Source of the DNA: Coriobacteriales bacterium
GTDB taxonomy: Bacteria; Actinomycetota; Coriobacteriia; Coriobacteriales; QAMH01
Direction of reading: 5' to 3'
Assembly (NCBI GenBank): GCA_024408695.1
Contig: JAKSUU010000033.1
Span: 1-9,081, forward strand
DNA length: 9,081 nucleotides
How positions within the stretch are numbered: the first letter of the stretch is position 1; each line of letters begins with the position of its first letter. The notes under the pieces are model-generated. The model was not told the DNA's origin and did no database searches. It saw only the letters and a program-made list of their open reading frames with translations. A program made the position numbers and the translations under genes. Of this stretch, positions 1 through 8,086 are shown one piece after another.

Positions 1-2473
1 ACAAAGAAGAATTAATACCTCTGAAAAATACTGTATCTCCTTGGTTTATATTTAAACTTTCGACACTTGGAGCAGAACTAGATGAAGATGCATGTGCGGC
101 AAGACTAAAATCTTGCCAATTAGACTCAAACTCAGGGTCCAAATAACAAATCTCAATATTCTTTTTATGCAAGGCAGTATTGGTGATTTTAATTTTTGCG
201 CCACTAGAGTCCATAGCTGTAAATGATAAATAGTTGTTAGCTGCGCTTGTTGGTACCCAGTTCACGGGAATGTGCGATGAATCTCTCGTAGATGTATCAA
301 GAGATGAAGGTCCATAGAATAAACCGACTGATTTTGTATTTTTTAACCAGTCTTGAGTTGTGTCATTTTCCCAAGTTGTAAATTTAATTTTAATATATGC
401 TAAATTTGAACAAGAATCAAACATATGGTTATAGCATTTTGAAGTTAATGTAGTTGATTCTAAATGAGGTGCATCTTTTAGTTTTATGCAAGATTCAAAC
501 ATTGATTCATAGCAAGATACCGCTAGGTTAGTTGCAGGCAAATTTGGAGCATATGCCAATGAATCACATTTATAAAACATGGATTTGTAACAACAATTAG
601 AAAGCGTTTGCCCGGGTAAATTGGGAGCCTGAGTTAATTTTGAACATTTCGCAAACATTGAATCGTAGCAAGAAACCGATAAACTTTCAACAGGTAAGTT
701 TGGAGCTACAGTTAAATTTGAACATGCGTAAAACATATTTTTATAGCAGGATTCTTGTAAACTTTCACACGCAATAGTTGGAGGTAGCGTTAATTCTTCA
801 CAGTTTTCTAGCATGCTTTCATAGCAAGACGGCTTTGCAGCTGTAGCTGGCAAACTAGGACAAATTGTAAGTCCAGAGCAATTTTTAAACAATGCTTTAT
901 AACAAGAATTCGAAATAACAGTTGCATCTAAGCTTGGGGCTGTAATCAAGGAAGAATTTTTATTAGCAGATGCAAATAGATTTGCAAAACAATATGAAGA
1001 AATTGTTGGCTGACCACCAGCTTCAACAGTTGAATAATCAAGCAAAGAATTTAATTTGCCTATGCATGAAAAACTTCCATTCAAATCAAAATTAAATGAA
1101 CTTGCAAGATTATCAGAGCCTAAAGACGAATTTCCTGTGCCTCTTAAATATAATTTTTGATCTAAGTAAAATTCGATAAAGTCATTTTGAGAATTTGGCG
1201 CAAGATCAAAACTATACCAACCATCATTATCATTTTGAGCAGGGTCTGTAAATGAAGCTTTTATAGAGTCCAAATATTTGTACTCTAAATGAATGGTGTT
1301 GGAACTATTGTTATGTATTGTTATTTTACTGTTAGTAGATGTCTCTGCGCAAAAACAAATGTAAGCAGATAGAGCATCAGTATTTAATATATCATAGACT
1401 TTATTCTTAATTCTATCGGAAACGGATGGGGGTCCTCCAGCAACATAAACATTATTAATACTTTGATAGTTATTTGAAATTTGACTTAAAACGGAATAAT
1501 ACATAGAATTAGTGTCAGTAAGCATAGATATTGAATTATTTTTACCACATAGAGGGCCTATGCTTAAAGGATCAGCGTTACTGTATCCCCATGCTATCGC
1601 CATGTTATCATAAGTCATTGATTCGCTATTTACACAATAGTCAGCAACAATAGTTGATGTAGCAATTCTGTTTTTTCCACCAAGACGAATTGTCGTGTTT
1701 GGACCTAACTTATTTTCAATGCTTTTTTGCGTGTAATTACTGACCGCGGCTTCCGAACCTAAAATTATTACTTTAGTAAAACCTGCATTTCCAATTTCTT
1801 CGATTATATCTTGAAATAAATCGCCATCTCTATTTGTCAAAAATATTGGATAATGCTTTTGATAAAGCAACGGAGCGGCCGAAGCAGGATCTGCATAACT
1901 CCATCCATTAGAAACAACAGCAACATTTGGTAATGAAAAACCAAGCTGACGAGCTCTTTTATATAATTCAAAAGCTGTATAACATCTATTAGTTCCTGCA
2001 ACAACATCATAAGTGCAACCTGGATTAATAGCAATCGCTTCACCTAAAATGTTATCGGGAATTGAAGCACCTGGCACCCATATTTTACTAGGTTTTAATA
2101 TACTTAAAGCATCGGCTGCCTCATTATTCAAATGCAAAGCTTTTGCATTTGTTAAAACTATAGCCCCATCAAATAAACCTGCAAAAAAATTAGAAGCTAG
2201 GGCATCGGGGAAATCATCCCCACGCGCTAAAATACAAGGTTTATTTTTAGTGTCAGGAAATTTATCTAATGTTTCATTCACAACATCTAGCATCGTGCCG
2301 TAACGATTTGTTCCAGATAAACGATCAACGGTTTTAGTTGTAGAATATATTTGCTGATTGTTCTCATTATATAAATTGGTGGCATAGGCACAGGAACAAG
2401 TTAATATAAACAAAATAGTCAAAACTGATACTGCAGTGAGAATTAATTTTGAAGAAAACTTAACTTTTTTCAT
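1..2473 (-). CDS. Secreted cell-wall-binding (CWB2) surface protein with CY-MF-C leucine-rich-like repeats, 3' end beyond the window
   Basis: This reading frame is open from an ATG at 2473 to the left edge (824 codons seen, no stop), so the C-terminus is missing. Residues 1-31 form a signal peptide: KK near the start, a hydrophobic core, and a likely cleavage after AYA. Three cell wall binding repeat 2 (PF04122-type) units follow at about 48-148, 156-257 and 261-363. Their starts are recognisable as RLSGTNRYGT, VVAGTNRCYTA and IRLGGKNRIATS, the third being the most degenerate. Three CWB2 units is the number known to anchor clostridial Cwp proteins to cell-wall polymers. A beta-rich domain lies at about 371-470. 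The CY-MF-C repeat array is at 493-704, and a cap segment ending in NWVP runs to about 745. From Y748 the beta domain starts again. The role is probably adhesion or host or surface interaction, with the repeats displayed outside the cell; no ligand can be inferred. A strong SD (AAAGGGGG, 2481-2488) lies 7 bases before the ATG. The family call is firm; the specific function is unknown. Confidence 0.9.
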   Translation of the reverse strand, partial: MKKVKFSSKLILTAVSVLTILFILTCSCAYATNLYNENNQQIYSTTKTVDRLSGTNRYGTMLDVVNETLDKFPDTKNKPCILARGDDFPDALASNFFAGLFDGAIVLTNAKALHLNNEAADALSILKPSKIWVPGASIPDNILGEAIAINPGCTYDVVAGTNRCYTAFELYKRARQLGFSLPNVAVVSNGWSYADPASAAPLLYQKHYPIFLTNRDGDLFQDIIEEIGNAGFTKVIILGSEAAVSNYTQKSIENKLGPNTTIRLGGKNRIATSTIVADYCVNSESMTYDNMAIAWGYSNADPLSIGPLCGKNNSISMLTDTNSMYYSVLSQISNNYQSINNVYVAGGPPSVSDRIKNKVYDILNTDALSAYICFCAETSTNSKITIHNNSSNTIHLEYKYLDSIKASFTDPAQNDNDGWYSFDLAPNSQNDFIEFYLDQKLYLRGTGNSSLGSDNLASSFNFDLNGSFSCIGKLNSLLDYSTVEAGGQPTISSYCFANLFASANKNSSLITAPSLDATVISNSCYKALFKNCSGLTICPSLPATAAKPSCYESMLENCEELTLPPTIACESLQESCYKNMFYACSNLTVAPNLPVESLSVSCYDSMFAKCSKLTQAPNLPGQTLSNCCYKSMFYKCDSLAYAPNLPATNLAVSCYESMFESCIKLKDAPHLESTTLTSKCYNHMFDSCSNLAYIKIKFTTWENDTTQDWLKNTKSVGLFYGPSSLDTSTRDSSHIPVNWVPTSAANNYLSFTAMDSSGAKIKITNTALHKKNIEICYLDPEFESNWQDFSLAAHASSSSSAPSVESLNINQGDTVFFRGINSSL
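362..997 (-). repeat. Protein-coding repeat array: eight CY-MF-C leucine-rich-like units, 78-bp period
   Basis: Within the surface protein, seven units start at residues 523, 549, 575, 601, 627, 653 and 679, exactly 26 residues (78 bp) apart. A longer, degenerate first unit starts at 493 (30 residues). The consensus is xCYxxMFxxCxxLxxAPxLP followed by six variable residues. Cys at unit positions 2 and 10 is nearly invariant in the seven regular units. The DNA copies have diverged in their third positions, so this is an old protein-level repeat and not a recent tandem duplication. It resembles the BspA/LRR_5-like and MF-x-x-C arrays common in gut and rumen bacterial surface proteins. Stacked units would form a solenoid with ladders of Cys. 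The last unit departs from the consensus after its second Cys and passes into a cap. Confidence 0.85.
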
Positions 2474-2507
2474 AGCAATACCCCCTTTGGAAATTGCCTT
2501 CAAAATT

Positions 2508-2537
2508 ATTATAAATATTAAATTAATCTATTGTTAA
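2508..2537 (-). promoter_or_regulatory. Sigma-70/A-type promoter of the surface protein gene
   Basis: On the minus strand a TTAACA -35 box (2532-2537; 5 of 6 consensus bases) and a perfect TATAAT -10 box (2508-2513) are separated by 18 bp. Initiation near 2501 would give a leader of about 28 bases containing the SD AAAGGGGG at 2481-2488. The position right in front of the signal-peptide ATG makes this convincing, although AT-rich DNA yields chance matches. Confidence 0.65.
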
Positions 2538-2584
2538 AAAATATGTATTGATTCCTTAGGCAAAAAAGGATAATATACTCAAAG

Positions 2585-2625
2585 TCAAAAAGGAACTTAA
2601 ATTGATTGTTTTATCAATCTTTAAG
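2585..2625 (-). terminator. Possible intrinsic terminator after ligA
   Basis: CTTAA-ATTGAT (2596-2606) pairs with ATCAAT-TTAAG (2613-2618 and 2621-2625) around a six-base loop, with a two-base bulge. Read on the minus strand, the stem is followed at once by the T-rich TTCCTTTTTG. The stem is almost all A:U and lies about 140 bases past the ligA stop, so it is a weak candidate. Apart from this and the promoter at 2508-2537, I see nothing recognisable in the 292-bp gap between 2474 and 2765. Confidence 0.35.
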
Positions 2626-2765
2626 CTCATTAGAGCGTATAAATATTTAATCTTATTTATTCGACTTATATAAATGCATATGTAATTTCTTTAAATTGTT
2701 CTCGGTATTTAATATTTTTTTTAATTATTTTTGAACTAAGTTTGCGATTTATAAAAATTGCCACA

Positions 2766-4919
<2,154 letters not shown>

Positions 4920-4933
4920 TCAGTATTATCGTT

Positions 4934-4964
4934 GGTACAAAATATACCTGATATTTTTTGTACC
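4934..4964. repeat. 31-bp palindromic site 1 (putative operator) upstream of ligA
   Basis: Arms GGTACAAAA and TTTTGTACC (9 bp, perfect inverted repeats) flank a 13-base centre that on the minus strand contains TATCAGGTATA. The site ends 26 bases before the ligA ATG. It matches the second site (4985-5015) at 28 of 31 positions, including the non-palindromic centre. Conservation of the centre and the lack of a following T-tract favour protein binding to DNA over an RNA terminator. The binding protein is unknown. Confidence 0.75.
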
Positions 4965-4977
4965 AATTTGCAGGTCA

Positions 4978-5005
4978 AGTATATGGTACAAAAAATACCT
5001 GATAA
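4978..5005 (-). promoter_or_regulatory. Candidate ligA promoter between the palindromes
   Basis: On the minus strand TTATCA (5000-5005; 4 of 6) and TATACT (4978-4983; 5 of 6) are 16 bp apart. The -35 box lies in palindromic site 2, and site 1 would lie just after the start point. A competing -35-like TTGACC occurs at 4973-4978 without a good -10. This is inference from short matches in AT-rich DNA. Confidence 0.35.
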
Positions 5006-5015
5006 ATTTTGTACC
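4985..5015. repeat. 31-bp palindromic site 2 (putative operator) upstream of ligA
   Basis: This is the second copy of the GGTACAAAA...TTTTGTACC palindrome in the same orientation, 51 bp (about five helical turns) from the first. It overlaps the -35 region of the candidate ligA promoter. An extra half-site lies beside it: on the minus strand GGTACAAAATATTTC (5016-5030) directly abuts this copy. Together there are three GGTACAAAA and two TTTTGTACC elements in about 100 bp. Confidence 0.75.
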
Positions 5016-5039
5016 GAAATATTTTGTACCAAAGTAAAT

Positions 5040-5954
5040 CTAATTATAAAAAATAACCATACTCATAAGTAAATCTTTGGCTTCAACATTCAAGTTAAAA
5101 CCAAGAGCACGAGTCCAAATATTTATAGACTTAGCTGCCTGCTCATAAAGCATGGCTTTACCATCAAATGCAATCGCATCATTTTCTCGGGCAGCCAAAA
5201 TCAATAGATTTTTGCTATTTTTATAATTAACATCCATCACAACTTGGTCTTGAAAAAACAAATTTGCATCAACTAAATTTGCCTTACACAAATCGACGCT
5301 TGTAGCATTTATGAAAATATCGCAAAAAGAAACAATCATAGAAATCTGACCATACTCATAAATTGAAATTTGTTCGGCTTTTGATGTTCCCAAAACATCA
5401 ACAATAGGAACAATCATTTTTTTTGCTTTAGATGGATTACGGCTTATAACTACGATATCTCCAACTTCTTCCTTTAAAAGTTCAAAAATTATAGCGCGAG
5501 CACAAGGACCACTGCCACAAATACAAACACTTTTATTTTTTAGAGAAATTTGGCCTTGAGATTTAAGTGCACAGATAGCACCTATGCCGTCAGTATTATA
5601 AGCGTAAACTTCCAAATCCACCCTAACTAAAACATTGGCACCAGCACATGCTTTAACTGCCTCACTTGAAAAATCTGCATAAGTTGAAGCAAGTTCTTTA
5701 TAAGGTGTTGTAATATTTAAGCCACGATAATGCCCCATTCGAACAAGATCCATTTGATATAAAGCTATTTGCTCATCGGCACATTCTTGAAGGCTATAAT
5801 TGAAATTTAATTCTTTTGATTTATAGAATTTATTATGAATATTTGCAGATAACGAATGCGAGATATTCTTGCCAATAAGCGCAAAATCAATTCCTACACG
5901 CTCGCCCTTTTTGCGACCGCCATTATCTCCTGTTGTATATGCACTTGACCACAT
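5040..5954 (-). CDS. aroE: Shikimate dehydrogenase (divergent AroE)
   Basis: AroE reduces 3-dehydroshikimate to shikimate with NADPH in the shikimate pathway. The substrate domain shows LIGKNISHSLS (S34 and S36 bind shikimate), NITTPYK with catalytic K86, GAN with N107, and YNTDG with catalytic D122. The nucleotide domain has the glycine loop CGSGPCARA (146-154) and SRN (171-173), whose Arg fits NADP(H) binding. Near the C-terminus, DVNYK (Y244) and KAMLYEQAAKSINIWT (Q272) match the family. Odd points are NATSVDL, where most members have NATP/S-x-G-M, and an N-terminal extension of about 20 polar residues; at 304 residues the protein is longer than the usual 270-290. The ATG at 5954 is the only reasonable in-frame start and has an SD. 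In actinobacteria aroE commonly follows mltG, as here once yqeG is allowed for. Confidence 0.92.
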   Translation of the reverse strand: MWSSAYTTGDNGGRKKGERVGIDFALIGKNISHSLSANIHNKFYKSKELNFNYSLQECADEQIALYQMDLVRMGHYRGLNITTPYKELASTYADFSSEAVKACAGANVLVRVDLEVYAYNTDGIGAICALKSQGQISLKNKSVCICGSGPCARAIIFELLKEEVGDIVVISRNPSKAKKMIVPIVDVLGTSKAEQISIYEYGQISMIVSFCDIFINATSVDLCKANLVDANLFFQDQVVMDVNYKNSKNLLILAARENDAIAFDGKAMLYEQAAKSINIWTRALGFNLNVEAKDLLMSMVIFYN

Positions 5955-5959
5955 AACTT

Positions 5960-5965
5960 CACCTT
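5960..5965 (-). promoter_or_regulatory. Ribosome binding site of aroE
   Basis: AAGGTG lies five bases before the ATG at 5954. It supports the long N-terminus, since no ATG, GTG or TTG occurs in frame between that start and the first conserved motif. Confidence 0.6.
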
Positions 5966-5970
5966 AAATA

Positions 5971-6083
5971 GTAACAGTAAGACATTGCTTAACCGTTGCA
6001 CACAACAATTGAAACATCAAGGTTCTCCCCCCCCCTGTGTTTCAAAAAAAGCAACAGTTAGGTTACCGTCCCCGAGGTGTTTC
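5971..6083. repeat. REP/MITE-like intergenic repeat with nested inverted repeats and a C9 run
   Basis: TAACCGTTGC (5990-5999) and GCAACAGTTA (6051-6060) form a 9-of-10 inverted repeat. Inside it GAAACA (6011-6016) faces TGTTTC (6038-6043). Outside it GTAAC (5971-5975) faces GTTAC (6062-6066). Two 23-bp direct repeats (6021-6043 and 6061-6083), both beginning GGTT and ending GTGTTTC, match at 16 positions. The first carries nine consecutive C (6027-6035), striking in this AT-rich DNA. The second contains CCGTCCCCGAGG. The base composition differs from the flanks, as expected for a dispersed element, but only one copy is in the window. The element ends at the yqeG stop codon. Confidence 0.6.
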
Positions 6084-6621
6084 ATATTAGAGCCTTAGCA
6101 TCTTTTTTTGCAACATAGGCAACGGTGCATCCTTCTGGTTGCATTTTTCTCAATGCAATTTTATCTACATTTCGCAAAATTTTTGTATGCTTTAAATCTT
6201 GAGTAGCAAGTGGTTTAACCAGCCAACTTTCCATACCCAAAATGTGACCACCCAAAATATCTGTAAAAGTTTGATCGCCTAAAACCAAGGTGTTTTTTCT
6301 TTTTGTACCCATATGCCATCTTGCTTGCAAAAAACCATGAGGACAGGGCTTTAAAGCCTTTGTGACAAGTTCAACATTCATTTTTTTTGCAGCTTTTACA
6401 ATTCGACCATGCCAGTTATTCGACAAAAAAACAACTTCTATGCCAGATTTTTGAACTTGTTTAACCCATTTTTTTAAATTACGAGGCACTTTTTTTTCGG
6501 TACGAGGAAGTATTGTATTGTCTAAATCTAAAACGATTCCTTTGTAGCCAGCATCAATAATTTCTTGTGGTTTTATATCTAACACAGAAACAAAATAGCG
6601 ATCTGGTTTAAAAAGCCTCAT
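6082..6621 (-). CDS. yqeG: YqeG family HAD IIIA-type phosphatase
   Basis: This is a haloacid dehalogenase superfamily hydrolase of 179 residues, the usual size for YqeG; the physiological substrate of the family is not settled. All HAD motifs are visible. Motif I is LDLDNTI (nucleophile D32, acid/base D34). Motif II is LSNN (S67). Motif III is ALKPCPHGF (K91). Motif IV is GDQTFTD (D116 and D121, Mg2+ binding). There is no signal peptide or membrane segment, so it is cytoplasmic. The ATG is one base after the mltG stop, and an SD (TAAGGA, 6630-6635) lies inside the mltG 3' end, which indicates translational coupling in the alaS-ruvX-mltG operon. In Bacillus, yqeG sits with yqeH and aroE, so nearness to aroE is seen in other phyla too. 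The stop TGA lies within the intergenic repeat element. Confidence 0.93.
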   Translation of the reverse strand: MRLFKPDRYFVSVLDIKPQEIIDAGYKGIVLDLDNTILPRTEKKVPRNLKKWVKQVQKSGIEVVFLSNNWHGRIVKAAKKMNVELVTKALKPCPHGFLQARWHMGTKRKNTLVLGDQTFTDILGGHILGMESWLVKPLATQDLKHTKILRNVDKIALRKMQPEGCTVAYVAKKDAKALI

Positions 6622-6622
6622 T

Positions 6623-7660
6623 TTATTTGTCCTTAGCTAAAGCAGCATTAAATTGATCTAGAGTTTCAAAGAAATAGGTTTTACTATCTTTATAGGAATA
6701 GAAAAAATAATAATACTTTGTATCGGCAGGCTGAGCTGCAGCCACTAAAGAATCATAACCTGGACTTGCAATTGGCCCAGGAGGCAGCCCCTTATTATTT
6801 GGATTACGCGTATTGTATGGGCTGTCTGATTTTAGGTCTTGATCTGTAAGTTCTTCTGTCATTTCCTTTCCAACAGCATAATAAGTTGTTGGGTCACATT
6901 GAAGTGCCATATTTGCATCTAGACGATTATATAAAACACTTGAAATATTTTTCTTGTCATCATCAGACCCAGATTCTTTTTCTATAATTGATGCCAGATT
7001 AGTTAACTTATAAACATCTAAATTTTTACTTTTAGCATATGTCATATCAATAGTGGAAATTTTTTCATCAAAATTTTTAAGCATAAGCGCAATCAAATCA
7101 TTAGCACTAAAGCCATCGTCAACAAAATATGTGTCGGGGAATAAAAATCCTTCTAACGAATTATTTGCTGTATTAACTAAATATGGATAGTCGTCTTTAA
7201 ACGCAGATGCATTGGTTGCTTTAGCATAAAAATCATCATATGTAATATGGGTAGTCTGCGCCACTTCTTTTGCAATTTCTGTTAATTTATAGCCTTCTGG
7301 AATAGTCAACTTAACTCCAGCGGCGCCTGCTACTATTGCATCGGCAATCTCTTGAACACTCATGCCTCCAACAAAGTGATAGGTGCCTGGCTTAAGTTGT
7401 GATCCTAAATTTTTTTGCTTTACATATGATACAAAGTCGTTAGAGCTATTAATCAAATGCTCATCGGCAAGTTTTGCTCCAATAGATTTTGCACTGTCGC
7501 CTTCGACTACTTCTATTGTCACTTCTTTACCTACTTCTACATTATTTTTAGGCATAAAGAAAAATATAGCTGCACCTGCAATAACAATCAGAATAACTGA
7601 AATAATAATGATTGGAAAAAGTTTCCCAGAAGATTTCTTTTTTGCAATATGTTGAGCCAT
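6623..7660 (-). CDS. mltG: Endolytic murein transglycosylase MltG
   Basis: MltG (YceG-like) cleaves nascent glycan strands at the outer face of the membrane and is thought to end peptidoglycan chain growth. The 345 residues start with a short Lys-rich cytoplasmic tail, then one membrane segment at about 14-36 (very Ile-rich). A LysM-like substrate domain lies at about 45-120. The catalytic domain contains LEGFLFPDTYFV (169-180) and ASIIEKES, where E227 aligns with the catalytic Glu. It continues with LYNRL, ALQCDPTTYYA and SPYNTRNPNNKGLPPGPI, all family hallmarks. Length is normal. The start is five bases after the ruvX stop with no clear SD, so it probably depends on coupling to ruvX translation. 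RuvX-MltG adjacency is common in Actinomycetota and Bacillota. Confidence 0.95.
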   Translation of the reverse strand: MAQHIAKKKSSGKLFPIIIISVILIVIAGAAIFFFMPKNNVEVGKEVTIEVVEGDSAKSIGAKLADEHLINSSNDFVSYVKQKNLGSQLKPGTYHFVGGMSVQEIADAIVAGAAGVKLTIPEGYKLTEIAKEVAQTTHITYDDFYAKATNASAFKDDYPYLVNTANNSLEGFLFPDTYFVDDGFSANDLIALMLKNFDEKISTIDMTYAKSKNLDVYKLTNLASIIEKESGSDDDKKNISSVLYNRLDANMALQCDPTTYYAVGKEMTEELTDQDLKSDSPYNTRNPNNKGLPPGPIASPGYDSLVAAAQPADTKYYYFFYSYKDSKTYFFETLDQFNAALAKDK

Positions 7661-7665
7661 AATAT

Positions 7666-8079
7666 TTAACGAAAGTTTGCATCAAGAAAACCCTGAAGAA
7701 TTACACTTGCAGCAATTGCATCAAGTTTTCCTCGCATCTGTTTTTCGCTATACCCTTCCTCTCTTAATACGTTTTTTGCAATTTTTGAACTTAAACGTTC
7801 ATCGTAAAAATCAAAACTAAGCTTTGCATTGGACGCTATTTTTTTTGCATCATTTTTTACACTTTGTGCTTGAACATGTTTTTTACCATCTAAACTTACG
7901 GGACATCCAAAAATTAATTTATCGGGCATATAATTTGTAAGAAGGTCCTTCCACGGTTTTGCGTTTGCCATCACTTCTTTAGTTGACAAAATTTTAATTG
8001 GATAAGCAATTTTTTCTTCAGTATTTGCATACGCAATACCAGTGCGCACTTTTCCAATGTCAAGACCAAGTAAGTTCAT
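7666..8079 (-). CDS. ruvX: Holliday junction resolvase-like protein RuvX (YqgF)
   Basis: RuvX/YqgF is an RNase H-fold nuclease, linked to Holliday junction cleavage in some species and to 16S rRNA 5' end processing in E. coli. At 137 residues it has normal length. The acidic catalytic residues are present: D7 in LGLDIGKVRTGIA, E94 in YDERLSS and D120 in KLDAIAASVILQGFLD. FGCPVSLDG (58-65) matches the family VGLPxxxDG segment. It begins seven bases after the alaS stop and ends five bases before mltG, in the conserved alaS-ruvX-mltG order. No strong SD is seen. It is cytoplasmic. Confidence 0.95.
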   Translation of the reverse strand: MNLLGLDIGKVRTGIAYANTEEKIAYPIKILSTKEVMANAKPWKDLLTNYMPDKLIFGCPVSLDGKKHVQAQSVKNDAKKIASNAKLSFDFYDERLSSKIAKNVLREEGYSEKQMRGKLDAIAASVILQGFLDANFR

Positions 8080-8086
8080 AAATCAA

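Noticed and set aside
362..997. Regular 78-bp periodicity that could suggest a CRISPR array or minisatellite.
   Set aside because: The period is an exact multiple of three inside one long open frame, the copies differ at DNA level, and there are no identical repeats with unique spacers.
2013..2303. Plus-strand open frame of 96 codons.
   Set aside because: It lies antisense to the CWB2 region of the surface protein, and its translation has no recognisable motifs.
4934..5015. The two palindromes as rho-independent terminators of aroE.
   Set aside because: The stems are AU-rich and not followed by a T-tract on either strand, and the loop sequence is as conserved as the arms, which fits DNA-binding sites better.
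5897..5926. A nine-codon frame (MAVAKRASV) preceded by AGGAG at the start of aroE, suggesting a frameshifted or alternative aroE start.
   Set aside because: It ends at a TAG and is out of frame with aroE, and the aroE frame has its own SD and ATG at 5954. A leader peptide role cannot be shown.
6015..6087. Short minus-strand frame starting MKHLGDGN over the yqeG stop.
   Set aside because: It is about 22 codons long with no SD of its own, and lies wholly within the palindromic repeat element.
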